Assembly: GCF_036002945.1 (NCBI RefSeq)
Contig: NZ_CP108529.1
Location: forward strand, 6,505,001 to 6,569,000
Reading direction: 5' to 3'
Source of the DNA: Streptomyces sp. NBC_01224
Lineage (GTDB): Bacteria > Actinomycetota > Actinomycetes > Streptomycetales > Streptomycetaceae
DNA length: 64,000 bases
Both the position numbers and the translations under genes were made by a program. The notes below the pieces were generated by a model. It did not search any database. It was not told the DNA's origin and saw nothing but the letters and a program-made list of their open reading frames with translations. Below, piece after piece: positions 36,301 through 44,207 of the stretch; the first letter of the stretch is position 1, and each line of letters opens with the position of its first letter.

Positions 36301-38617
36301 GCGTGAGGCGCTGCGCGGCCAGCTGATCGCCACCCAGCGCGCCGCCAACGGGGCGCTGCTCGCCGCCACCGGCGTACAGAGCGCGGGAGTGCTCGACGAC
36401 CTCTACGGGAAGAACGCGGCCACCGCCTCGCTCGGCCCGGTCTTCGACCACGGCCGCCCCACGCTGTCCGTCTGGGCGCCCACCGCCCGTACCGTCTCCC
36501 TCGAACTCGACGGCCGCAGCGTCCCGATGCGCCGCGACGACCGCACCGGCGTCTGGTCCGTCACGGGCACGAAGAAGTGGACGGGCAAGCCCTACCGTTA
36601 CGTCGTGAAGGTCTGGGCACCCACCGTCCAGAAGATCGTCACCAACAAGGTCACGGACCCCTACTCCACCGCCCTGACCACGGACTCCGCGCGCAGCCTC
36701 GTGGCCGACCTCGACGACCCGGGCCTCGCGCCGAAGGGCTGGTCCGGGCTGAGGAAGCCCGCCGCCGTCCCGCTGCGTGACGCCCGGATCCAGGAGCTGC
36801 ACATCCGCGACTTCTCGATCGCGGACCGGACCTCGAAGCACCCCGGCGAATACCTCGCCTTCACCGACACCCGCTCCGACGGGATGAAGCACCTCAAGCA
36901 GCTCGCCGACTCCGGTACCGGTTACGTCCATCTGCTGCCCGCCTTCGACATCGGCACCATTCCCGAGAAGAAGTCCGCCCAGCAGAAGCCGGCCTGCGAT
37001 CTGTCCGTGTACGCCCCCGACTCCGAGGAGCAGCAGGCCTGCGTGGCGAAGGCCGCGGCGCAGGACGGCTTCAACTGGGGCTACGACCCGCTGCACTACA
37101 CCGTCCCGGAGGGTTCGTACGCCTCCGACCCGGAAGGCACCAAGCGCACCGTCGAGTTCCGGCAGATGATGCAGGGGCTGAACGGCGCGGGCCTGCGGAC
37201 CGTCATGGACGTCGTCTACAACCACACCGTGGCCTCCGGCCAGGACGACAAGTCCGTGCTCGACCGGATCGTGCCCGGCTACTACCAGCGGCTGCTGGAG
37301 GACGGCACCGTCGCCACCTCCACCTGCTGCGCCAACACCGCACCCGAGAACACCATGATGGGCAAGCTCGTCGTGGACTCGGTCGTCACCTGGGCCAAGG
37401 AGTACAAGGTCGACGGCTTCCGCTTCGACCTGATGGGCCACCACCCCAAGGCCAACATCCTCGCCGTCCGCAAGGCGCTCGACGCGCTGACCGCGGCCGA
37501 GGACGGCGTCGACGGCAAGAAGATCATCCTGTACGGGGAGGGCTGGAACTTCGGCGAGATCGCCGATGACGCCCGCTTCGTCCAGGCCACTCAGAAGAAC
37601 ATGGCCGGCACCGGCATCGCCACCTTCTCCGACCGGTCCCGCGACGCCGTCCGCGGCGGCAGCCCCTTCGACGAGGACCCGGGCGTGCAGGGCTTCGCCA
37701 CCGGCCTCTACACCGACCCCAACACCTCCACCGCCAACGGCACGAAGGCCGAACAGAAGGCCCGGCTGCTCCACTACCAGGACCTGATCAAGGTCGGCCT
37801 CACCGGCAACCTCGCCGGCTACACCTTCACCGACTCCTCCGGCAGCACGGTCAAGGGGTCCGGCGTCGACTACAACGGCGCCCCGGCCGGATACGCCGCG
37901 GCCCCCGGTGACGCCCTCGCCTACGCCGACGCCCACGACAACGAGTCGCTGTACGACGCACTCGCGTTCAAGCTCCCGGCGGGCACATCAGCGGCGGACC
38001 GGGCCCGTATGCAGGTCCTGGCGATGGCGACGGCCACCCTCTCGCAGGGGCCCTCGCTCTCCCAGGCGGGCACCGATCTGCTGCGTTCCAAGTCCCTGGA
38101 CCGCAACTCGTACGACAGCGGTGACTGGTTCAACGCCCTGCACTGGGACTGCCGCGACGGCAACGGCTTCGGCCGCGGACTGCCCCCGGCCGCCGACAAC
38201 GAGTCCAAGTGGTCCTATGCCAGGCCGCTGCTGACCGGGGCCGCGCTCACCCCCGGCTGCGCACAGATCAACGGCGCGTCCGCCGCGTACCAGGACCTGC
38301 TCACCATCCGCTCCACGGAGAAGGATTTCGACCTCTCCACCACCGAGCAGGTCCAGTCCGCCCTGTCCTTCCCGCTCTCCGGGAAGGACGAGACACCGGG
38401 TGTGATCACGATGAGGCTCGGAAAGCTGGTGGTCGTCCTCAACGCGGCCCCCGGCGCCGAGACCCAGAAGATCGCCGGTCTGGCCGGGCAGCAGTACATC
38501 CTGCATCCTGTCCAGGCTGCGGGCGCGGATTCTACCGTCAAGAAGTCGACGTACGAGAGGAGTTCGGGAAGCTTCACCGTCCCGGGACGCACAGTGGCGG
38601 TGTTTTCCCTGAGTTGA
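33305..38617 (+). CDS. pulA: Giant secreted bifunctional alpha-amylase/pullulanase
   Basis: 1770 residues with a Sec signal peptide ending ASASAA (about residue 30). The first GH13 barrel (about 50-600) has Asp300 (GFRIDTVKH), Glu334 (FMFGEVYSAD) and Asp405 (LGNHDMGR). An Ig-like segment follows (about 610-700), then two CBM41 starch modules (from about 712 and 811, each with DGDYDGW). A pullulanase N-domain and a CBM48 (SVWAPTARTVSLELDG, about 1050) precede a GH13 subfamily 13-type pullulanase barrel with Asp1375 (GFRFDLMGHH), Glu1412 (YGEGWNFGE) and Asp1545 (ADAHDNES). It can cleave both alpha-1,4 and alpha-1,6 links, debranching starch for the MalEFG route. The GTG start follows AAGGAG. 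Confidence 0.95.
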   Translation: MSRPTLRRGVVAAICAALLPVVPAASASAAPRPPGPPSDARLAAEPARHDLTREQFYFVMPDRFANGDTSNDRGGLTGSRLETGYDPTDKGFYQGGDLKGLTERLDYIKGLGTTAIWLAPIFKNRPVQGAGKDASAGYHGYWITDFTQVDPHFGTNADLSKLIDKAHGKGMKVFFDVITNHTADTVDYAEKTYGYRPKGAYPYLDKDGRPFDDSKGLAKVDADSFPYTPKNTGSKVPAWLNDPTMYHNRGDSTYAGESTTYGDFSGLDDLWTERPEVVSGMEKIYEKWVRDFDIDGFRIDTVKHVDLDFWTQWATALDAYAAKHGRKDFFMFGEVYSADTAITSPYVTRGRLDATLDFPFQEAARQYASQGAPASKLAAVFGDDYRYTTDKANAYEQVTFLGNHDMGRIGSFLKQDNPKADDAELVKRAQFANELMFLSRGNPVVYYGDEQGFTGAGGDKDARQTMFASKTADYLDDDQLGTDRTHAFDAYDTKHPLYRNIAALSELTRKNPALRNGVQTERHAQDSVYAFSRTDAEQGHEYVVATNNGTGPRTVELLTASAGMNFRTLYGGSGTVRSGADKKITVTVPALSSIVLRAGKAMGDPTARPSVTLKAPGAGATGTVEISADVDGGQLNRVVFAAQAGNGKWVTLGSADHAPYKVTQTVGDTVPAGTPLRYKAVVVDRAGRTASALASSTAGQVPVAGKPVAVERDYAVVHYRRTDGDYDGWRIRAGDKSAGFTGRDAYGAFAWIRLDEGASSLPYTVEKSGTADGPQRTVDLAKTGQVWIEQGKDGQADEAPDGAYPPQDTTKAVLHYYRADGDYDGWGLHTWTGAKDPTDWAKPLQPAKKDAFGVTFEVPLTDGATSLSYILHKGDEKDLPSDQSLDIATYGHEVWMLGSTPGYLLPQTGGVPTPDLTKAEAQWIDSDTVVWKVKATEATSQQLVYAPGGGISVVDGALSDEGQWLRLAPSALTDAQKAKYPHLKDYPAFTVDVRDRNRVREALRGQLIATQRAANGALLAATGVQSAGVLDDLYGKNAATASLGPVFDHGRPTLSVWAPTARTVSLELDGRSVPMRRDDRTGVWSVTGTKKWTGKPYRYVVKVWAPTVQKIVTNKVTDPYSTALTTDSARSLVADLDDPGLAPKGWSGLRKPAAVPLRDARIQELHIRDFSIADRTSKHPGEYLAFTDTRSDGMKHLKQLADSGTGYVHLLPAFDIGTIPEKKSAQQKPACDLSVYAPDSEEQQACVAKAAAQDGFNWGYDPLHYTVPEGSYASDPEGTKRTVEFRQMMQGLNGAGLRTVMDVVYNHTVASGQDDKSVLDRIVPGYYQRLLEDGTVATSTCCANTAPENTMMGKLVVDSVVTWAKEYKVDGFRFDLMGHHPKANILAVRKALDALTAAEDGVDGKKIILYGEGWNFGEIADDARFVQATQKNMAGTGIATFSDRSRDAVRGGSPFDEDPGVQGFATGLYTDPNTSTANGTKAEQKARLLHYQDLIKVGLTGNLAGYTFTDSSGSTVKGSGVDYNGAPAGYAAAPGDALAYADAHDNESLYDALAFKLPAGTSAADRARMQVLAMATATLSQGPSLSQAGTDLLRSKSLDRNSYDSGDWFNALHWDCRDGNGFGRGLPPAADNESKWSYARPLLTGAALTPGCAQINGASAAYQDLLTIRSTEKDFDLSTTEQVQSALSFPLSGKDETPGVITMRLGKLVVVLNAAPGAETQKIAGLAGQQYILHPVQAAGADSTVKKSTYERSSGSFTVPGRTVAVFSLS

Positions 38618-38682
38618 GCCGTACGGGACTACGTTGAGAGGCAGCAGCCGCCGGGGAGTGCCGCAGCACCGCACTCCCGGGC

Positions 38683-40842
38683 GTGCCCTCCTACCCCCGG
38701 CCGGTCCCGGCCCCTTTCCGGTACGCCAGGCGTCCTCCCATGCCTGCGCAGTACGGGAATCAGGGGCCGGGACCGGCCGGTCCACCTGTTTCAGCGACGG
38801 TGACCATGGCGAGCAACATCCCCGAGGAGACAACGAGCTTTGTCGGACGGAAAGCGGAACTCGCCAGGCTCGAACACAGCCTTGCCGCGCACCGGCTGAC
38901 CACACTCACGGGCAGCGGCGGTGTCGGCAAGACCAGGCTCGCGGTCCGCGCGGCCCGGCACGCGGCGGCCGGACACCGCGACGGCGCCCGGTGGGCGGAT
39001 CTCTCGCCGCTCCACGACGACGGGCTGCTCATCGCGACCGTCTCCGACGCGGTCGGGCTCTGCGACCACACCCTGCGCATGCCCATCGACGCTCTTTGCG
39101 AATGGCTCGTCGACAAGGAACTGCTGCTGGTCCTCGACTCGTGCGAGCATCTGCGCTCCGCGTGCGCGCATCTGCTCGGCGAAATCCTCACCACGTCACC
39201 CGGCCTCACCGTGCTCGCCACCAGCCGGCAGCCCCTGGGCATCAAGGGCGAGCAGCTCGTCGAGGTGGAACCGCTGCCCGTCGAGGGCGCGGCCGACGCA
39301 CTGGCCCTGTTCCGGGACCGGGCAGCCGCGGCGGCCCCGGGGCTCGCACTCGACGCGCCGGGCAACGCCGAGGCCGCCGCCGAGATCTGCCGCCGCCTCG
39401 AAGGCATTCCGCTCGCCATCGAACTCGCGGCGGGAGCCCTCTGCCGGGAAACCGTCGAGCAGGTCGCCGTACGGATCGGCTCCCGATTCGACGTACCGAC
39501 CGACGAATCGCTCCGGCTGCCGCGCCACCGCACCCTGCGCACCGCCATCGGCTGGAGCCACGAGCTGTGCACACCGCTGGAACGGCTGCTCTGGGCCCGG
39601 CTGACCGTCCTGCGCGGCGATTTCGACGAGGCCGCGGCCCGCGAGATCTGCGCCGAAGGGCCGCTCACCGAGGACGGTGTGACCGAGGCACTGAACGGCC
39701 TGGTCGCCAAGTCGGTCGTCGGACGGGACGGCGTACGGCACCGCATGCTCGACACCATCCGCGAGTACGGACGGATGTGGCTCGCCGAGCTCGGCGAGGA
39801 ACGGACCGCCGCCGACCGGCACGCCGCCTGTTTCCTCAGCCTTGCACGCCACGCCCACGCGGGCTGGACCGGCGACGAACAGATCACCTGGTACCACCGC
39901 ATCGCCGAGTCGCACGCCGACCTGTGTGCCGCCCTCGACCACCTGCTGGTCCATGACACCGGAGCCGCCCAGGAGATGGCGGGCCGGATCGGCTTCTTCT
40001 GGTGCTGCTGCGGCCATCTGCCGCAGACCCGCGAATACGCCCGGCGCGCCCTGGACGCCGGACCGGCCGAAGGACCCCACCGCACCCGCGCACTGTGGGT
40101 GCTGGGCATCACCGTCATGCTCCAGGGCGACTACCCGGCCGCCCGGCGCCTGGGCAGGGAGTGCACCAGGGCGGCGGCCCGCGACGGTGCCGACGAAGGC
40201 ATCCTCGCCGCCGCCTATCTGTGCGGCCTCACCCATCTGATGACCGGCCGCCCCGAGGCGAGCCTTCGCAGGATCGACCGGGTACTGCGCACCACCGGCA
40301 CCGCCACCCCGCTCGAAACGGCCTACCGGCTGCGCTGCCGGCTCATCACCGTCTTCGCCCTCACCAGCCTGGGACGGCTGGACGAGGCGGAGACGGCGGC
40401 CCTGGTCCTGCGCGCGGCCTGCGAGGCCCAGGACGAGTGCTGGACCCGTAGTTACGTCGACTACCAACTCGCGCTGATCGCCCTGCTGCAGGGCGACGCA
40501 GACGCCTCCGCCGCCCACGCCCGCTCGATGCTCGCGGGCAAGCACCGCCTCCGGGACAGCTTCGGCATCGCGCTCGGCCTGGACATTCTGGCCGCGGCGA
40601 TCGCCGCCCAGGGGGCGGGCGCCCGCGCCGCCCGGGTGTACGGCACGGGACAGGTCTACTGGCGCATGGTCGGCCACCCGCAACGCGGCACCCCGGAACT
40701 GGGCCCCCTGCGTGAGGCCTGCGAACGCCAGGCCCGCGCGGCCGTCGGCGACGCCGCCTACCAACGCGCCTTCGAAAGGGGCCGGGCGGACAATGCGGAG
40801 GTGGGCCTCGCGGCCGCGCTCCAGGGCGAACTGCTCACGTAG
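38683..40842 (+). CDS. NB-ARC/AfsR-like ATPase with TPRs, no evident DNA-binding domain
   Basis: 719 residues from a GTG at 38683; an ATG at 38740 (MPAQYGNQ) is a likely alternative. The P-loop is TLTGSGGVGKTRLAVRAA, Walker B is LLLVLDSCEHL, followed by the STAND-family VLATSRQPLGIKGE and the winged-helix part. The C-terminal half is TPR-like and ends AAYQRAFERGR. The N-terminus opens straight into TTSFVGRKAELARLE, so the usual SARP or LuxR DNA-binding domain is absent. It may act as a signalling ATPase with a separate regulator. The related fragment at the window's left edge has a comparable tail. Confidence 0.85.
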   Translation: MPSYPRPVPAPFRYARRPPMPAQYGNQGPGPAGPPVSATVTMASNIPEETTSFVGRKAELARLEHSLAAHRLTTLTGSGGVGKTRLAVRAARHAAAGHRDGARWADLSPLHDDGLLIATVSDAVGLCDHTLRMPIDALCEWLVDKELLLVLDSCEHLRSACAHLLGEILTTSPGLTVLATSRQPLGIKGEQLVEVEPLPVEGAADALALFRDRAAAAAPGLALDAPGNAEAAAEICRRLEGIPLAIELAAGALCRETVEQVAVRIGSRFDVPTDESLRLPRHRTLRTAIGWSHELCTPLERLLWARLTVLRGDFDEAAAREICAEGPLTEDGVTEALNGLVAKSVVGRDGVRHRMLDTIREYGRMWLAELGEERTAADRHAACFLSLARHAHAGWTGDEQITWYHRIAESHADLCAALDHLLVHDTGAAQEMAGRIGFFWCCCGHLPQTREYARRALDAGPAEGPHRTRALWVLGITVMLQGDYPAARRLGRECTRAAARDGADEGILAAAYLCGLTHLMTGRPEASLRRIDRVLRTTGTATPLETAYRLRCRLITVFALTSLGRLDEAETAALVLRAACEAQDECWTRSYVDYQLALIALLQGDADASAAHARSMLAGKHRLRDSFGIALGLDILAAAIAAQGAGARAARVYGTGQVYWRMVGHPQRGTPELGPLREACERQARAAVGDAAYQRAFERGRADNAEVGLAAALQGELLT

Positions 40843-40966
40843 GGCCTGAGGGAACCCAGGGCATCCGGATCAAGAAACGAATCCTCTTGTGCGGTCATGC
40901 CGGTCAGCGTAAATGTGAGGTCGGACAACCGGCCGTACCCGCTGTACCCGCACCCAGGAGCGCATG

Positions 40967-41317
40967 ATGCCGCAGATCACCGTCGACTACTCCGCCGAGC
41001 TCGACGACGGCTTCGACCGCCGCGGTTTCGCACTCGCCCTGCACCCGCTGGTCGCCGAGACGGTCACCACGAAGATCGCCGCCTGCAAGACCCGCTTCCG
41101 GCGCATCGAGGAATTCGTGGCGGGCGACACGGCCACCGGCGAAGCGGTCCTGAACATTTCGATCGCCCTGCTGCCCGGCCGTACCGAAGAGCTCAAGGCA
41201 CAACTGACCGATTCCGTACTGGAGCTGCTGGCCGCCCACCTCAAGCCCGTCGACGGCGTCACCGTCCACGCGTCGGCGGAGACCCGCGATCTGGACCCGT
41301 CCTACCGCAAGCGCTGA
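40967..41317 (+). CDS. 5-carboxymethyl-2-hydroxymuconate delta-isomerase-like tautomerase
   Basis: 116 residues matching the CHMI branch of the tautomerase superfamily: MPQITVDYS at the start, and LNISIALLPGRTEELKAQLT in the second half. These trimers use Pro1 as catalytic base after Met removal. Of the tandem ATGs at 40964 and 40967, only the second gives the Met-Pro start and has AGGAG at a sensible distance (6 bases). In homoprotocatechuate breakdown CHMI isomerises the ring-cleavage product, but no other gene of that pathway is nearby, so the physiological substrate is open. Confidence 0.87.
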   Translation: MPQITVDYSAELDDGFDRRGFALALHPLVAETVTTKIAACKTRFRRIEEFVAGDTATGEAVLNISIALLPGRTEELKAQLTDSVLELLAAHLKPVDGVTVHASAETRDLDPSYRKR

Positions 41318-41329
41318 GCCGTACGGCTG

Positions 41330-42052
41330 TTACGGCAGCCGCTGCACGGGAACGGCCGGCACGGCGGGCGCCAGAGCGGAGAGCCGGTTCAACAGCTCCC
41401 CGAACGGTCCGTCCGCCGGCTCCTGCGCGAAGACCCGCAGCACGATGCCCGCCAGCTCCGTGTTGTACGCGGCACTCACCACGGCCAGCGCCGCGAAGTC
41501 GTGCACCAGCTGCATCTCCAGCTCCTCGCGCGGAATCCGCCGCCCGTCCAGCCAGATCAGCGCCGTCGACTCGGCCAGCGAAACCCACGACCGCACGACC
41601 AACTCCAGCCGTGCTGGGGGATCTTCAACCCCCAGATGGGCCAGGATCTGCTCGTAGGCCGCCTGCCGCACCCCGTCGATCATGGCGTTCGCCGTCGACG
41701 ACCCGACCGCGGGCCCGCCCCGCATCAGCGCCGAGAACCCCGGACCGTGCTCCTCGACAAAGTCGAAGAACCGCCCCATCACCCTCAACAGCCGTTCCCC
41801 GAGCGGACCTTCACGCGGCTCAACGAACCGCGCCGCCAACTCGTCGGCCGCCCGCCGCAGCGCCGCCTCGTACAGGCTCTGCTTCCCCGGGAAGTAGTGA
41901 TAGACCAACGGCCGCGAGATCCCCGCAGCGGCCGCGATCTCGTCGATCGACACCTCGTCCGGGGAGCGGTGACTGAACAACTCCAGCGCGACACCGATCA
42001 ACTGCTGCCTGCGCTCCTCGACGCCCATCCTGCGCCGCACCCCGGTCGTCAT
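41330..42052 (-). CDS. TetR family regulator linked to the ferredoxin reductase/di-iron pair
   Basis: 240 residues. The N-terminal HTH is SIDEIAAAAGISRPLVYHYF followed by PGKQSLYEAA. The ligand domain is of a type common in actinobacterial regulators of lipid or steroid oxidation genes. The ATG at 42052 begins MTTGVRRRMG. It is downstream of the ferredoxin-reductase gene on the same strand, with an 86-base gap, so it may be transcribed with the oxidation genes as an autoregulator. Its stop codon is 13 bases from the convergent CHMI gene. Confidence 0.88.
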   Translation of the reverse strand: MTTGVRRRMGVEERRQQLIGVALELFSHRSPDEVSIDEIAAAAGISRPLVYHYFPGKQSLYEAALRRAADELAARFVEPREGPLGERLLRVMGRFFDFVEEHGPGFSALMRGGPAVGSSTANAMIDGVRQAAYEQILAHLGVEDPPARLELVVRSWVSLAESTALIWLDGRRIPREELEMQLVHDFAALAVVSAAYNTELAGIVLRVFAQEPADGPFGELLNRLSALAPAVPAVPVQRLP

Positions 42053-42138
42053 GGTGGACAGGGTACCCAGTGGGGTGGTGGGGGAGGCGTGGTGGGCCGG
42101 GGCCGACGAGGACGTGGAGCGGCAGCCTGTCTCCACGC

Positions 42139-43221
42139 CTAGAGATCCAGCACCAGCCGCTGGCCCCGGCACCGCGACACGCAGATCAGCATCGAGTCCT
42201 CCCGTTCCGAGTCCGTCAGCAGTTCGTCGCGGTGGTCGATCTCGCCCTCCATAACGTGCTGTTGGCACGTCCCGCAGAAGCCCTGTTCACAGGAGTACGA
42301 GACATACGGCAGCTCTTCGCGCACCGCGGCCAGTACCGACTGGCCCGCCGCCACCTGGACCGTGCGGCCGGAGCGGCGCAGTTCGACCTCGAAGGGGCCG
42401 GAGTCGGCCGAGTTCGTGGTCGCTGCCGTGAAGCGTTCCAGGTGCAGCGTGCGGCCGGGCGGGAGGGCGGCGGTGACCGCGTCCATCAGGGGCTCGGGGC
42501 CGCAGCAGTAGACCGCTGTGCCCTCCGCGGTGTCCACCAGGGCCGCGGCCGTGTCCGGGTGGCCCGCCTCGTCCCCGGGGACGATCGTCACCCGGTCGCC
42601 CTCCGTGCCCAGCTTCTCGATCTCGTCCAGGAACGGCATCGTGGCGCGGGACCGTCCGCCGTACAGCAGCCGCCAGTCGGCGCCCGAGTCGGCGACGGAA
42701 CGCAGCATCGGCAGGATCGGGGTGATGCCGATGCCGCCCGCGATGAAGAGGTACGCGGGGGCTTCGGCGAGGGGGAATCGGTTGCGGGGGGCGCGGACCT
42801 CGATCTCCTCGCCCTCGTGGAGCCGGCCGTGGACCTCGCGGGAGCCGCCCCGGCCGTCCTCGACCAGGCGGGTCGCGATGGTGTACGTGTCGGGATCGGC
42901 GGGGTTCCCGCAGAGGGAGTACTGGCGGACCAGACCGGAGGGCAGCAGGAGGTCCAGGTGCGCGCCGGGCTGCCAGGCGGGCAGGTCGGGTCCCTCCAGG
43001 CGGAGTTGGACCACGCCGTCGGCGGGTTCGGTCCGCTCGGTGATCAGCAGGCGGCGGGTGGTGGTGGAACGGCGGCCGGAGTGGCCCGAGACCGGGTTCT
43101 CCAGGGCCGGCAGCGGCCAGAGCGGGGAGTTCTCGATACGGTGGCGCATGGCCCGCTTCGCGAGCAGCGCGGCGCCGGCGACGAGGACGACGGTGCGCAG
43201 ACGGGGCAGGGGGAGGGGCAT
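42139..43221 (-). CDS. Ferredoxin reductase with C-terminal 2Fe-2S domain (phthalate/vanillate-oxygenase reductase type)
   Basis: 360 residues. An N-terminal hydrophobic stretch (TVVLVAGAALLAKRAM) may tether it to the membrane. The FMN/FAD-binding barrel with RQYSLCGNP, the NAD(P)-binding domain with AGGIGITPILPMLR and YCCGPEPLMDA, and a plant-type 2Fe-2S ferredoxin with SCEQGFCGTCQQHV plus a fourth Cys (LICVSRC) follow in order. It moves electrons from NAD(P)H to an oxygenase. It starts 2 bases after the stop of the di-iron gene, so the two are coupled and the di-iron protein is the obvious electron acceptor. Confidence 0.92.
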   Translation of the reverse strand: MPLPLPRLRTVVLVAGAALLAKRAMRHRIENSPLWPLPALENPVSGHSGRRSTTTRRLLITERTEPADGVVQLRLEGPDLPAWQPGAHLDLLLPSGLVRQYSLCGNPADPDTYTIATRLVEDGRGGSREVHGRLHEGEEIEVRAPRNRFPLAEAPAYLFIAGGIGITPILPMLRSVADSGADWRLLYGGRSRATMPFLDEIEKLGTEGDRVTIVPGDEAGHPDTAAALVDTAEGTAVYCCGPEPLMDAVTAALPPGRTLHLERFTAATTNSADSGPFEVELRRSGRTVQVAAGQSVLAAVREELPYVSYSCEQGFCGTCQQHVMEGEIDHRDELLTDSEREDSMLICVSRCRGQRLVLDL

Positions 43222-43223
43222 GG

Positions 43224-44129
43224 TCAGCTGGTTCCCGTCGTACGGGCCTCGGCGGCCGTGGCCGCGGGCGAGTGGGCGAGATAGTCGACTGCCTGGGCCG
43301 TACTGCCCTCCTGCGAGGGGTGGTAGGCGTGACTCAGATAGCGGGGGATGGAGCGCAGCAGATCACCGGTCGCGGGCAGGGTGCCGCGCCTGCCGCTGAT
43401 GTAGAACTCCTTGAACGACGCCTTGCCGTGCAGCAGGCTCGGGTCGTTCTCCATGAAGAAGCGCGTGCCGCGCTGCCAGAGGAAGAGCAGCGCGGCGAAT
43501 GCCGCGGCCCAGGTCCGTATTCGTCGCCGGTAGCCGCCGTCGACATGCATGAACACATCGAAGGCGACCGAGCGGTGCTCGACCTCCTCCGCACCGTGCC
43601 AGCGCAGCAGATCCAGCATGGTCGGGTCGGCGCCGCGCCGGTCCAACTCGTCGGCGTTCAGCACCCAGTCGCCGAGGAACGCGGTGTAGTGCTCGATCGC
43701 CGCGATCGTCGCCACCCGCTCCATCAGCCACCACTTCCGCGCCCGGCCCGGCGGCAGCGTCCGGTCGCTGAGGAGCTTCTCGAAGAACCAGTCGACCTGC
43801 GCGGTGTACGGCGTCGGATCCAGACCGAGCTGCTTCAGACGGGGCAGGACGTCGTCGTGGGCCTGGGAGTGCACGGCCTCCTGGCCGATGAACCCGATGA
43901 CATCCTGGCGCAGCTGCTCGTCGTGGATGTACGGCAGCACCTGTCGGTACACATGGATGAACCAGCGCTCCCCGGCGGGCAGCAGCAGATGGAGCACGTT
44001 GATGGTGTGCGTGGCGAACGGGTCGCCCGGTACCCAGTGCAGAGGCGTCTTCTCCCAGGCGAAGGAGACCTTGCGGGCCTTGAGCTGCGTCCGCTCCGAC
44101 GCGACCGGCGCTGGCTGCGTGTTAGACAT
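43224..44129 (-). CDS. PF10118-type 'metal-dependent hydrolase' with ferritin-like di-iron residues
   Basis: 301 residues. The family is named metal-dependent hydrolase, but the visible residues look like a helical di-iron site: Glu54 (PAGERWF), Glu84-x-x-His87 (GQEAVHSQAH), Glu146 (AAIEHYTAF), and Glu181/Glu182-x-x-His185 (GAEEVEHRSVAF). This is the Glu/ExxH pattern of ferritin-like oxygenases and desaturases. A hydrophobic helix (AAFAALLFLWQ) lies near residue 215. It is first in an operon with a 2Fe-2S reductase and a TetR gene. I therefore infer an oxygenase role on a lipid-like substrate. No ribosome site precedes the ATG. Confidence 0.8.
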   Translation of the reverse strand: MSNTQPAPVASERTQLKARKVSFAWEKTPLHWVPGDPFATHTINVLHLLLPAGERWFIHVYRQVLPYIHDEQLRQDVIGFIGQEAVHSQAHDDVLPRLKQLGLDPTPYTAQVDWFFEKLLSDRTLPPGRARKWWLMERVATIAAIEHYTAFLGDWVLNADELDRRGADPTMLDLLRWHGAEEVEHRSVAFDVFMHVDGGYRRRIRTWAAAFAALLFLWQRGTRFFMENDPSLLHGKASFKEFYISGRRGTLPATGDLLRSIPRYLSHAYHPSQEGSTAQAVDYLAHSPAATAAEARTTGTS

Positions 44130-44207
44130 GTTGTCAATGTACTGATGGGTAAGCCGCGGGAACAGGGTCGTGCAGCGAATACCTGACCCCCCGGGGAAGG
44201 CCGGGCG

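Noticed and set aside
33539..37936. 1465-codon open frame on the minus strand opposite the pullulanase gene
   Set aside because: Its sequence is low-complexity Gly/Val/Arg, with no domain, typical of the antisense of high-GC3 genes. The plus-strand gene has complete catalytic motifs.
40967..41317. Homoprotocatechuate degradation operon around the CHMI-like gene
   Set aside because: No other pathway gene (dioxygenase, dehydrogenase, hydratase or aldolase) is nearby.
44121..44150. GACA-3-TGTC inverted repeat overlapping the di-iron gene start as a TetR operator
   Set aside because: Only 4 bp per arm; too weak to claim without binding data.
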